Part shown: positions 26,332 through 33,944 of the stretch, piece after piece
How the letters are laid out: each line of letters begins with the position of its first letter
Numbering within the stretch: the first letter of the stretch is position 1
NCBI RefSeq assembly: GCF_000321415.2
Contig: NC_019902.2
Span: 2,356,001-2,420,000 of the forward strand
Reading direction: 5' to 3'
From: Thioalkalivibrio nitratireducens DSM 14787
GTDB taxonomy: Bacteria; Pseudomonadota; Gammaproteobacteria; Ectothiorhodospirales; Ectothiorhodospiraceae
Length of the DNA stretch: 64,000 nucleotides
Translations under genes and position numbers: made by a program
The notes under the pieces: model-generated
What the model saw: the letters and a program-made list of their open reading frames with translations, nothing else
Database searches by the model: none
Told to the model about the DNA's origin: nothing

Positions 26332-28107
26332 CTAACGATTGGATGACGGGCGGTAAAAACTAAGAGAGTCCAGCGGCGACAGTTTTGACCGTCCCTGTCC
26401 ATCCTCTTGTTCGACCTTCCGTTCCTCGGCATGTTTTGCGAAGAGAGAGGTGATCTCGGTCTCTGAGAACCCGAGAATTTCCTCGGCTTTTTCTCGAATC
26501 CTCCGCCCCCGGGCGTCAAGCATCCGCTCGAAATTCCCGGGCTCCAATTCGTCCCAGGTAAGGAGGCGTTCAGCGAGATCTTGGTCACTGTAGGTTGGGG
26601 CCTTCCCAGGACTCCGGAACCACTCGTGAGGCGGGCGATCAGACTTGTTCAGGTTGTCAGTGGCGCGAAGAAAATGGAAGTTCGCGTAGTGGTTGATCTG
26701 CTCATGCTCATAGCCTTTCTCTTGTAACCGCGCCTTCGAAAAAATATGGTCTCGCTGCAGTTCTTCCGGATTGCGATCCAGCGTGATGCCACCGTGAGCG
26801 ATATTCAGAGCCAGATCGAGATGTCTCCTGAGAAGATCATCCAGCGAAGTAATCCCGTAGTGCCTGCGAGTCAGTTCGCACAACTCGCGAAGCGGGAACT
26901 TGTACGCGCAGGCAACCGTCTTTCGAGCGAAAACTCCCATGCGCGCCTCCGCACCACCGAAAATGCCACTCATCAACGCGACGTAGATGCCAAGGACAAG
27001 TTTGCGCCGTTCGCTGTGGCTCAATTCTGGATTACAAGCCAGAAATAGGACGAAAGGCAGCAATGCGTTGTGGCCGCCGCGGAAAAAGCGCTCGGAGGAG
27101 ATCTTGCAGTCGTCCAAGAGAATACAGCCCAATAGTTGCCATCCGCGGCGGACGTTGTCTATGTGCAGTGGCAGATTCTCAGCCAGAAGTTCGACTTGGT
27201 TCCGGTCCGAGACGAGCCGATCAAAGCGTGTCTCGGCACCTTCAGCCAACAGTAGGCTCTTAAGGACATCATCCCTTGTGAACTCGTACGGCCGATTCTC
27301 GTTGACCTCTCGCACCAGATCCTGAAGCTCAGGCTGAATGTCATTCCACTTCAGATCGAGCAGGCTCATCAGCAGGTCGGATTTCAGCAGAACCAGTCCG
27401 CCCGAGTTGATCCGGACAAAGATCTCGAGCACTTCCTCAATTGGCGTGTTGTCCGAGGGGTCCTCGTCAACCGTGATGACTTGAAGCGACTTGTGGTCGC
27501 CAAGAATGGAGGCACAACGGATATACGTATCAGCCATACGCACCATCTCGGGCTCGTTGAGTCCCAGTTCTGTCCCGATCTTGTTGGCGGTGATCGCTGC
27601 CTTCTGAGGCGAAATGTTGACCAGAGATGAAACGGGCACGAACCGGACGCGGGCACCATTGGCCTCTCCATTCAGCGCCTCGGCCTCCCCGCTCGACAGG
27701 AACCTACAGTCGTAGTACTCGGTCCCGGGGTCTTTGTCCGTGCCATCACCACTTAGCACGTCGAGATGCAACTTCCGTCGATCATACGATCCCCGGAAGC
27801 ACACATACAGGCTTGTCAACCGCTGCTGACCATCCAGCACCAAATACCGATTATCGTTCCTCGAAGAAGTCTCGAATACATATTTGGTCGCTACCCCAGT
27901 ATCGATGTCCCGCGAAATACGTCTGTACCGCTGAACCGTACGCGTCCGCCACAGCATTACGGCTCCGATCGGGAATCCCCGTAGCAAGCTGTCAATTAAC
28001 CGGCTGATGCGTTCGTTCTTCCACACGAAGGGGCGCTGCATGGCGGGCAAGACGATTTCGTCTCTATCGATCTGCGAGAGAAGTCCATAGAGCGTCGGGT
28101 CAAGCAT
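26332..28107 (-). CDS. DUF262/HNH nuclease, GmrSD-like, first gene of an integron cassette
   Basis: Encodes 591 residues. The N-terminal DUF262 domain shows LPAMQRPFVWKNERISRLID and the nucleotide-handling motif YLVLDGQQRLTSLY (about residues 90-105). The C-terminal part has a His-Asn-His-like centre, ELQRDHIFSKARL, then NYANFHFL-type sequence as in DUF1524-family nucleases. This is the architecture of GmrSD type IV restriction and other anti-phage nucleases. GmrSD-like enzymes cleave modified DNA; this target is unknown. GGAGGGAAC precedes the start. A second unknown gene follows within 12 bases. Confidence 0.85.
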   Translation of the reverse strand: MLDPTLYGLLSQIDRDEIVLPAMQRPFVWKNERISRLIDSLLRGFPIGAVMLWRTRTVQRYRRISRDIDTGVATKYVFETSSRNDNRYLVLDGQQRLTSLYVCFRGSYDRRKLHLDVLSGDGTDKDPGTEYYDCRFLSSGEAEALNGEANGARVRFVPVSSLVNISPQKAAITANKIGTELGLNEPEMVRMADTYIRCASILGDHKSLQVITVDEDPSDNTPIEEVLEIFVRINSGGLVLLKSDLLMSLLDLKWNDIQPELQDLVREVNENRPYEFTRDDVLKSLLLAEGAETRFDRLVSDRNQVELLAENLPLHIDNVRRGWQLLGCILLDDCKISSERFFRGGHNALLPFVLFLACNPELSHSERRKLVLGIYVALMSGIFGGAEARMGVFARKTVACAYKFPLRELCELTRRHYGITSLDDLLRRHLDLALNIAHGGITLDRNPEELQRDHIFSKARLQEKGYEHEQINHYANFHFLRATDNLNKSDRPPHEWFRSPGKAPTYSDQDLAERLLTWDELEPGNFERMLDARGRRIREKAEEILGFSETEITSLFAKHAEERKVEQEDGQGRSKLSPLDSLSFYRPSSNR

Positions 28108-28271
28108 GATGTTCCCTCCTTGTTATTTCAGATCGAACAGTATAATCAGAAGAAACTGGAATATCGGAGATAGACAGATTCTGTATAGCATGGTGCGGCG
28201 CTTGCGTCTTGCGCGCTCCGTGCGGCAGGATTGGGCGGCACTTCGTCCATCGGCTTACAGGAGGTTGGCTC
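28108..28271. promoter_or_regulatory. Integron leader: divergent integrase and cassette promoter region
   Basis: Between the divergent integrase and first cassette, where attI and the cassette promoter Pc should lie. Reading leftwards, GATTATACTG offers a -10-like TATACT about 35 bases before the cassette start and GTTCGAT (near 28123-28129) is a degenerate match to the GTTRRRY recombination core. Neither is conclusive, so attI is not confidently located. An AGGAGG for the integrase is at 28260-28265. Confidence 0.4.
28173..28190. repeat. 18-bp repeat, copy 2 (palindromic core)
   Basis: Identical to 9079-9096. Here it lies between the integron integrase and the first cassette, about 80-100 bases from each start codon. 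The ACAGATTCTGT palindrome could be an operator, or the whole may be part of a promoter. Confidence 0.55.
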
Positions 28272-28616
28272 ATGGCGACAGGAAGTCGCGGCGACGCGGA
28301 GCGTCGTTTCTGGGAGCGTTACCGGAATCTGCTTCTGAAGCAAGGCGTTAAACCCACTGCCGTGCGCTGGTACGTACTGCGTGCAGAGCAGTTCATTCAA
28401 TCGTTTTCGGGGCGCCGGTTGGCCGAGCTTTCTCGCGAGGATGTGGACGATTACCTCAGGCGTGCGGGGGCGAACACCGCTCTGCAGCCGTGGCAGTTCC
28501 GGCATATAGTCAGCGGCATTCGGGGACGTTGCCCCTCGATGTATCGCTGCCTGCCGGCGATTGCCGCGCGGCGGAGCGTGAGCTGGCTACCGCGGAACGC
28601 ACACGAGGCATTCTGA
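28272..28616 (+). pseudogene. intI: Integron integrase, N-terminal fragment
   Basis: The first 80 residues (RFWERYRNLLLKQGVKPTAV, RWYVLRAEQFIQSF, LSREDVDDYLRR, WQFRHIV) match the core-binding N-terminus of chromosomal integron integrases. After about 28511 the sequence becomes unrelated and contains a RAYT transposase scrap. The catalytic RHRY domain and the integron-specific insert are gone. It is oriented away from the cassettes, the canonical integron geometry. Without it the array cannot rearrange unless another integrase acts in trans. Confidence 0.8.
28515..28590 (-). pseudogene. RAYT transposase scrap, copy 2
   Basis: The minus-strand frame reads PPRGNRRQAAIHRG, similar to the HHVTQRGNRRQ start of Y1 transposases, and ends at a GGGGAC box at about 28524. 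It directly follows the truncation point of the integron integrase. Confidence 0.4.
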
Positions 28617-28779
28617 TCATTTCTACCCTTTCTGTGAGTCCCTCAGACCATGCCAACGTGGCGGGCCGACGAGAAACCGCTGCACTGTTCCCCAAAAGAA
28701 GACCAATGCCTACACGCACCGCCTTGGGCGACAAGCGCCGGCCACCCGGCGCACTCCACTCGCCGTTTGAACACACCCA

Positions 28780-29241
28780 CTAGCGATACGGCACGTTGTT
28801 GGCGTCCAGCCACTCCTTCGCGATCCGCTCGAACGCCGAGTCCCGGTATCGGTACCAGTCGCTTTCGATCCCCAGACGCTCGATCGTGGACCGGAAATGG
28901 CGAAATGCACCCCGACCCCGTAATGCGTCCAGAACCTCCGCGCGTGAATCCTCATCGCTGAGGCCGTCGGCGAATTCTTCCATGATCGACCATTCGTGAA
29001 TATCGAACGGTCCGGGAAGTGGGAGGAAACGGTCCGACTCCAGGGCCTCGCGAGCCTTGGGCAACACTTCGCGCTGCCAGACTGGCACGTCGTCCAGAGC
29101 GACATCGTCTTCGACCAGACGTCGATCCTCATCGGTTACGGTCACGATTTCACCGGTGTCCACGTTGAGGTATGAACACCAATCATCGTTCGGAAGCTGC
29201 ATGGCATCCACGACTTCCTGGATCGAAACTGGCAGTGCCAT
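28780..29241 (-). CDS. UPF0158 family protein
   Basis: Encodes 153 residues: SIQEVVDAMQLPNDDWCSYL with NVDTGEIVTV at the N-terminus and RFRHFR-like (GAFRHFRSTIERLGIESDWY) plus WLDANNVPY near the end, the hallmarks of UPF0158. Its function is unknown; members are common near mobile elements and toxin-antitoxin genes. The ATG at 29241 follows a plausible ribosome binding site. Confidence 0.85.
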   Translation of the reverse strand: MALPVSIQEVVDAMQLPNDDWCSYLNVDTGEIVTVTDEDRRLVEDDVALDDVPVWQREVLPKAREALESDRFLPLPGPFDIHEWSIMEEFADGLSDEDSRAEVLDALRGRGAFRHFRSTIERLGIESDWYRYRDSAFERIAKEWLDANNVPYR

Positions 29242-29278
29242 GTTCTGGTCCTCAATCTCGTTTCAGGGGACAGTACCT

Positions 29279-29345
29279 CGATACCGCTGACTGCCGGCGA
29301 TGGCCGCGTTGCGGCACATGATGCGGGTGCCCCGGAAGGAAATCC
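29279..29345 (-). pseudogene. RAYT transposase scrap, copy 3
   Basis: Minus-strand frame FLPGHPHHVPQRGHRRQSAV is the conserved start of a Y1/REP-associated transposase. It ends at a GGGGACAGTACC sequence (29269-29280), the same relative point as copy 1. Confidence 0.6.
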
Positions 29346-29440
29346 AGTCATTCCAGCCATCGCTCATCTCCTTGCGATTCCGGTAGATGATACCGCCCGC
29401 GGGCCCCGTAGAGAAACGGGGGTACTGCTGTCCCCGGAAA

Positions 29441-29583
29441 TCAACTGGTCTTGTAAACAGCTTTTCGGTCGCCCACCTTCACGACCGTCACGGTCAGAAG
29501 CTCGGCGGTTACCTCGTACAGGATTCGGTACACACCCTGTCGGATTCGGTAGCGCTCTTGCCCGAAAAGCCGAATCGTGCGAC
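29441..29583 (-). pseudogene. RelE/ParE-type toxin C-terminal fragment
   Basis: The 47 codons read IRLFGQERYRIRQGVYRILY then VTVVKVGDRKAVYK, the last half of a RelE-superfamily toxin (usual pattern: RYRIRxGDYRVLYEI...VVKVGHRREVY). The first 40-45 residues and any antitoxin gene are missing, so it is presumably dead. Confidence 0.7.
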
Positions 29584-29689
29584 AAAAAACACTATAGCGT
29601 CACGACGTTACAACATGAAAGCGTCCGTCGCCGGATAGGCGAATCAGTCGGCTTGCTCGCGGTCGGACAGAACTGGGTCTGACCCGTGC

Positions 29690-30004
29690 TTACTTGAGCT
29701 TCACCACGTTGCCCGCCCCGGGGGTGATGTCCTTGGGTTCCGCATGGCGGAGCAGACCGGGCGACACGTTCCACTGCACCCCTTCGTCGGTCACCACGCT
29801 GACCGTCTTCTTGTTGTACTTGACGAGCACGCCCGTCACTTGCGGCTGCCCGGGCGCGTCGAACACGACCCGTTGCCCGATGCTGAACCTCATCATCGCG
29901 CTGTGCGCGCGCATGTGCTGCAGGAATTTCAGCCGTTCGACGACACTGCGGTTCAGGTCGATCAGTTCCGCCTCGGTCAGCTGGTCGATATTGATTCGGG
30001 TCAT
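29690..30004 (-). CDS. Conserved small protein with an SH3-like C-terminal half
   Basis: Encodes 104 residues. The N-terminal half is helical (INIDQLTEAELIDLNRSVVERL) and the C-terminal half beta-rich (IGQRVVFDAPGQPQVTGVLV then KYNKKTVSVVTDEGVQWNVS), like a KOW/SH3-type barrel. I do not know its function. GGAGCCCCCC lies upstream of the ATG at 30004. It is transcribed in the same direction as the hic remnants. Confidence 0.6.
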   Translation of the reverse strand: MTRINIDQLTEAELIDLNRSVVERLKFLQHMRAHSAMMRFSIGQRVVFDAPGQPQVTGVLVKYNKKTVSVVTDEGVQWNVSPGLLRHAEPKDITPGAGNVVKLK

Positions 30005-30026
30005 GGGGGGCTCCTCAGACACCTCG

Positions 30027-30392
30027 TTAAAGGGCTTTCTCCGCGCCTTCCCTTCGGCCGAGACTCTCAGAGAGGAAGGCAGAGACCAAAGCGTTCATGC
30101 TGACCCCCTCTTGCTTTGCACGGGCAGTCAGTCGCGCGTGCAAGCTGCGCGGAATGCGGGCAATGAACTTGCCACTGGGCAATTCTCCTGGGCGGGGAAT
30201 CTCTCGGCCCGCTTCCTTGGCGGCCGCCATCCAGGCGGCAACCGCGTCACGACCGTTGACAATAGCTTCTTCGGGAGTTTCTCCGTCCGACATACAACCC
30301 GGCAAATCCGGGAAGACGATTCACCAGCCTCCGCCATCCTCCTTCTCGAGGGGTCGCAGTTCGAAGGGATAGTCAAAATTCGGTGCCATCAT
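30027..30392 (-). pseudogene. hicB: HicB-type antitoxin with an in-frame stop, copy 2
   Basis: Starting at ATGATG (30387-30392) the frame encodes MMAPNFDYPFELRPLEKEDG, GGW, then a TGA at 30321-30323 where relatives have Leu, then IVFPDLPGCMSDGETPEEAI and a complete ribbon-helix-helix C-terminus. A shorter product could restart at the TTG at 30305 but would lack the first beta strands. It is related to the broken copy at 3975-4243. Confidence 0.8.
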
Positions 30393-30532
30393 TCAGCTCC
30401 AATGTCATCCAGCAGAGCAAGAAACTGGGTGATGTAAATCGGTTTGATCGGACGTTTGAAGGGGATCGTGACCGCCAGTTCGGAACCGGAATGCATGAAA
30501 ACGTCTTCGCGGTCCGGTTCAGCCCATAGTCG
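30389..30532 (-). pseudogene. hicA: HicA-like toxin, C-terminal part
   Basis: The last 47 codons read HSGSELAVTIPFKRPIKPIY and ITQFLALLDDIG, resembling the second half of HicA toxins (VTIPFKRPIK). The stop overlaps the HicB start (GAATGATGG), the usual coupling. A recognisable first half with the GSH motif is absent, so with the nonsense hicB the pair is dead. Confidence 0.6.
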
Positions 30533-30595
30533 GCCGAGGACGCGATTGACGGATAACCGTAACGGCACCAAAATGGTTTCGAGGAGGTGCCGATC

Positions 30596-30841
30596 ATGCC
30601 CACGACCCTGACTCTGAAGAATATTCCCGACGACGTGTACCGGCGCCTGAAGGCGTCCGCTGAAGCACACCGGCGAAGTCTGAACAACGAAGCGATCGTG
30701 TGCCTTGAGGCGATGCTCGTGCCCAGCAAGCTGACACCGGGCGAGCGGCTTGCCCGAGCACGCGCGCTCCGGGCGGAACTGAAGGCTGGCGAGTTTCGGG
30801 CACACGACACGGAGGCGTTCAAGCGGCAGGGTCGTCCATGA
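30596..30841 (+). CDS. vapB: FitA/VapB-like antitoxin
   Basis: Encodes 81 residues with an Arc-like ribbon-helix-helix start, TLTLKNIPDDVYRRLKASAE and HRRSLNNEAIVCLEAML, typical of FitA-like VapB antitoxins. GAGGAGG at 30581-30587 favours the ATG at 30596 over an in-frame GTG at 30587. It overlaps vapC by 4 bases. Confidence 0.88.
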   Translation: MPTTLTLKNIPDDVYRRLKASAEAHRRSLNNEAIVCLEAMLVPSKLTPGERLARARALRAELKAGEFRAHDTEAFKRQGRP

Positions 30842-31233
30842 TCGTCGTGGATTCGAACGTATTGGCCTACCTCTACCTTCCAGGCGAGTTCACCGACGAA
30901 GCGGAGCGCTTACTGGAGGCAGATTCGGACTGGCACGTCCCGATTCTCTGGCGAAGTGAGTTCCGGAACATATTGGCCGGGTACCTGCGTCGAGGCGTCC
31001 TGAGCTTCGACCGGGCATGCGCGATACAGCGAGAGGCCGAGGAGCTGCTGAATGGGGGTGAGCACGAGGTCGACTCGATGCAGGTACTGGAACTCGTGAG
31101 GGCCAGCGATTGCTCAGCATACGACTGTGCGTTCGCGGCAGTTGCACAAGCGCTTGGAGCCACTCTGGTAACGATGGACGCCAAGCTTCTGAGAGCGTTT
31201 CCGGCAATCACCAGATCGCTCGTTGCGCGCTGA
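30838..31233 (+). CDS. vapC: VapC-type PIN-domain ribonuclease toxin
   Basis: Encodes 131 residues of a PIN domain: MIVVDSNVLAYLYLPGE carries the first acidic residue, ILWRSEFRNIL the Glu, and SAYDCAFAAVAQALGATLVT with MDAKLL the last acidic cluster. Metal-dependent RNase toxins of this family cleave tRNA or rRNA. Translationally coupled to its antitoxin; both frames are intact. Confidence 0.9.
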   Translation: MIVVDSNVLAYLYLPGEFTDEAERLLEADSDWHVPILWRSEFRNILAGYLRRGVLSFDRACAIQREAEELLNGGEHEVDSMQVLELVRASDCSAYDCAFAAVAQALGATLVTMDAKLLRAFPAITRSLVAR

Positions 31234-31670
31234 TGCCGTACGTTTAACCGGGCGTTGGGACCCGCCCCGGCGGCCCACCGCGAGTGCCTGAATCATCACC
31301 GTAAGTGCGCGCCGGATCCGGTTCGCGCGGCTCACGGCCACCCTGCGGATGACCCTGGAGGGCCGGCAAGCCGCCAGACGCCCCCACGATCAGAAACAGG
31401 GTTCGATTCGAGGCAAAACGCAGAATGCGTTCAGCCCCCGTCCGCATCCTCGTCGCCCCCCTGCCCAGGAAAATGCGTCATCGCGAGGAGCGAAGCGACG
31501 TGGCGATCCATAAGGCGGTGATTCAATTTGCGTCGTTTGGATTGCCGCGCTTCGCTCGCAATGACAATGACAGGCGCTTTCCTAACCCTCGCACTCGGAT
31601 TTGGGAGGGGGGACTGAACGGATACAAAACGCAAGGTCTGACCCCGGTATCCGCGCGTGGCCCTACCCGG
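31234..31670. other. Intergenic stretch with a dispersed palindromic repeat
   Basis: No gene is supported across 437 bp. It contains the repeat at 31476-31565; the rest shows nothing recognisable. Confidence 0.5.
31476..31565. repeat. CGTCATYGCGAG-type dispersed repeat, copy 1
   Basis: Begins CGTCATCGCGAGGAGCGAAG and ends CTTCGCTCGCAATGAC, an imperfect inverted repeat of about 17 bases enclosing GGCGATCC and GGATTGCC. Related copies are at 33809-33901 and 38607-38782. Confidence 0.75.
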
Positions 31671-31904
31671 TCATGCGGCCCACCGGAGAATCTCCACTTC
31701 GGCACCCTTGCGGACGGCAGCCTCAGCGAGCGCCATTACCTTTTCGGTCATCTCCGCCGAGAGATAATACTCACCGCAGTTGTCGCAGCCGTGCGCCGGA
31801 ACATCCTTGATGACGACGGTAGTATCGCCACGCTGGAGTGTCACGGTAGCGTTGCCAGGAGCCGCCTGCCCGGTCTTGCAAACATGGCAAATGAGCCCTG
31901 ACAC
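31671..31904 (-). CDS. YgiT/MqsA-type zinc-finger protein
   Basis: Encodes 77 residues with two CxxC pairs (ICHVCKTG and HGCDNCGEYY) separated by VTLQRGDTTVVIKDVPA, the MqsA N-terminal zinc domain. The C-terminal HTH of full MqsA antitoxins is absent, as in the common short YgiT-type proteins, usually encoded next to a DUF4258 toxin. No such toxin is seen here; downstream of it on the minus strand lies noncoding DNA. Confidence 0.8.
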   Translation of the reverse strand: MSGLICHVCKTGQAAPGNATVTLQRGDTTVVIKDVPAHGCDNCGEYYLSAEMTEKVMALAEAAVRKGAEVEILRWAA

Positions 31905-31915
31905 GCCGCCCCCGA

Positions 31916-32179
31916 CTACGCCCCAACCGCCGGTGCCGGCGCCCCGCGCAATAGGCCCTCGGTGCTCAGATCTTCATCCAGCTCGGGCCAATGAATCCCA
32001 TAGCCGCCGCCGCAGATCTCCCAGACGGCGAGTTGGTCCGGAGTGGCGTGCGCCAGGCGCGGGTACCATTCAAGTGGAACGGAGATCCGCCGCCCGTCCA
32101 TCAAGCCGACGACCAGAGAGTCTTCCGTGAATTCCACCGAGGCGACACGCTCATCGGCGTTCGCTGCCAAAGTACCCAT
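31916..32179 (-). CDS. DUF2442 domain protein
   Basis: Encodes 87 residues: VEFTEDSLVVGLMDGRRISV, PLEWYPRL and IHWPELDEDLSTEGLL are the DUF2442 signature. These proteins are typically paired with DUF4160 proteins, and it overlaps such a gene by 29 bases. The pair is suspected to be toxin-antitoxin-like, but I know of no proof for this subtype. Confidence 0.88.
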   Translation of the reverse strand: MGTLAANADERVASVEFTEDSLVVGLMDGRRISVPLEWYPRLAHATPDQLAVWEICGGGYGIHWPELDEDLSTEGLLRGAPAPAVGA

Positions 32180-32396
32180 GCCATGCCTCCAGGAGGTCTT
32201 GCTGCCGAGCCTCGACGATCCGGCGGATACGCCGCAGGTCCTGAGCTGAATAGCCTATGTTCCGCGCCAGCGCCACGGGGCGCAACCAGAACTTGGCCGA
32301 GTGGTCGCCATGGTCCACGTGGACATGTGGCGGCTCCCCCGGCTCGTGGCTGTACCAGTAGAAACGGTAGGGCCCTTCCCTGAGCACCGTCGGCAT
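32151..32396 (-). CDS. DUF4160 domain protein
   Basis: Encodes 81 residues: MPTVLREGPYRFYWYSHEPG, EPPHVHVDHGDHSAKFWL and the C-terminal helix RRIVEARQQDLLEAWHGYF define DUF4160. It overlaps the following DUF2442 gene and lies just downstream of nrdB in the same orientation, with 14 bases between; read-through from nrdB is possible. Confidence 0.88.
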   Translation of the reverse strand: MPTVLREGPYRFYWYSHEPGEPPHVHVDHGDHSAKFWLRPVALARNIGYSAQDLRRIRRIVEARQQDLLEAWHGYFGSERR

Positions 32397-32410
32397 CGCT
32401 CGGCTCCGCG

Positions 32411-33649
32411 TCAATCCCAGCTCAGCGCCCCACCCGTCTGGTACTCCGTGACCCGGGTCTCGAAGAAGTTCTTTTCCTTCTTGAGGTCGAGCACTTCGCT
32501 CATCCAGGGGAAGGGGTTGTCGGCGCCGGGGTAGAGTTCGGGCAGGCCGATCTGGGCGCAGCGGCGGTTGGCGATGAAGTGCAGGTACTCCTCGAACATG
32601 CCGGCGTTCATGCCGAGGACGCCGCGCGGCATGGTGTCGCGGGCGTACTGGGCCTCGAGTTCGACCGCTTCGCGAATCATGTCGGCCATTTCCTGCTTGA
32701 ACTCGGGCGTCCACAGCTGCGGGTTCTCGATCTTGATCTGGTTGATCACGTCGATGCCGAAGTTCATGTGCATCGATTCGTCGCGCAGGATGTACTGGAA
32801 CTGCTCGGCGACGCCGGTCATCTTGTTGCGCCGGCCCATCGACAGGATCTGCACGAAGCCGACGTAGAAGAAGATGCCCTCGAAGATCACGTAGAACGCG
32901 ATCAGCTCGCGCAGCAGCTTCTGGTCGTCCTCCGGGGTGCCGGTGTGGAAGTGCGGGTCGGCGAGGTGGCGGGTGAACGGCAGTGCCCACTCGGCCTTGC
33001 GCGCGACGCTCGGCACTTCGCGGTACATGTTGAAGATCTCGCCTTCGTCGAGGCCGAGGCTCTCGACGCAGTACTGGTAGGCGTGGGTGTGCAGCGCCTC
33101 CTCGAAGGCCTGGCGCAGCAGGTACTGGCGGCACTCGGGGTTGGTGATGTGGCGGTAGACGGCGAGCACCAGGTTGTTCGCGACCAGCGAGTCGGCGGTG
33201 GAGAAGAAACCGAGATTGCGCTTGACGATGATGCGCTCGTCCTCGGTGAGGCCGTTCGGGTCCTTCCACAACGCGATGTCCGCGTTCATGTTGATTTCCT
33301 GCGGCATCCAGTGGTTCGCGCAGCCGTCGAGGTATTTCTGCCAGGCCCACTTGTACTTGAACGGCACGAGCTGGTTCAGGTCGGCGCGGCAGTTGATGAT
33401 CTTCTTGTCGTCGACGCGGATGCGCTCGGCGCCCATTTCCGGGTCTTCGAGGCCGATGTTGCCGGCGGGGGCCTGGTCGTCTGCGGTTGCCGGGGCCTCG
33501 GTGGCGTGGAAAGCGGCGGGGTCCGGGTTCACGCTCGGGGCGGCGCCGGCGGTCTGCATCAGCGCGTCGTTCTCCTGCAGGCCCATGCCGGGGCGCACGG
33601 CGGGCTGCTTGTTGGTGGCGGCGGCGATGGGGTCGTCCCAGTTGAGCAT
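32411..33649 (-). CDS. nrdB: Ribonucleoside-diphosphate reductase class Ia, beta subunit
   Basis: Encodes 412 residues. It houses the diiron-tyrosyl cofactor that starts ribonucleotide reduction in NrdA. Iron ligands are visible in ADSLVANN..., [19 protein letters not shown] (Glu and His), [11 protein letters not shown] (Glu) and [12 protein letters not shown] (Glu, His). The first 75 residues are a low-complexity Ala/Pro-rich extension not needed for the fold. It lies 295 bases downstream of nrdA, with dispersed repeats in between, and is probably transcribed with it. Confidence 0.96.
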   Translation of the reverse strand: MLNWDDPIAAATNKQPAVRPGMGLQENDALMQTAGAAPSVNPDPAAFHATEAPATADDQAPAGNIGLEDPEMGAERIRVDDKKIINCRADLNQLVPFKYKWAWQKYLDGCANHWMPQEINMNADIALWKDPNGLTEDERIIVKRNLGFFSTADSLVANNLVLAVYRHITNPECRQYLLRQAFEEALHTHAYQYCVESLGLDEGEIFNMYREVPSVARKAEWALPFTRHLADPHFHTGTPEDDQKLLRELIAFYVIFEGIFFYVGFVQILSMGRRNKMTGVAEQFQYILRDESMHMNFGIDVINQIKIENPQLWTPEFKQEMADMIREAVELEAQYARDTMPRGVLGMNAGMFEEYLHFIANRRCAQIGLPELYPGADNPFPWMSEVLDLKKEKNFFETRVTEYQTGGALSWD

Positions 33650-33680
33650 TGGCGGTTCCTCCGAAAGTCGTTCGTCGTTC

Positions 33681-33795
33681 GTAGGGCGGAAGAGTGCAGC
33701 GTCATCCGCCGTTTTTGCGTTTGTCAGGCCCGGGCGTTCTGGCCAGCCCGGGCACCGATCGGCGGATGACGGCCTTCGGCCTTTTCCGCCCTACG
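33681..33795. repeat. GTAGGGCGGAA-type dispersed repeat, copy 1
   Basis: Starts GTAGGGCGGAAGAGTGCAGC and ends GGCCTTTTCCGCCCTAC; GTCATCCGCC and GGCGGATGAC pair inside. Could fold as one long hairpin in the nrdA-nrdB spacer. Related copies are at 37750-37864 and 41485-41522. Confidence 0.8.
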
Positions 33796-33808
33796 CGGGT
33801 GGGCGAGC

Positions 33809-33901
33809 CGTCATTGCGAGCCCCGCAGGGGCGCGGCAATCCATACCACCGCCTGGATTGCCACGGCCTTCGGCCTCGCAATGACAGGCCCTCGCAATGA
33901 C
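33809..33901. repeat. CGTCATYGCGAG-type dispersed repeat, copy 2
   Basis: Starts CGTCATTGCGAG, includes GGCAATCC and GGATTGCC, and ends TCGCAATGAC, repeated once more at the right end. It follows directly on the other repeat family in the nrdA-nrdB spacer. Confidence 0.75.
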
Positions 33902-33944
33902 GGAGGTGGCCATCGGCCGAGGTTCGCCCTATCGGTCGAGTCGG

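Noticed and set aside
22201-28616. CRISPR array suspected from regularly placed palindromes
   Set aside because: Spacing is irregular, the repeats are not identical, and each site has attC cores bordering a gene; no direct-repeat/spacer pattern exists.
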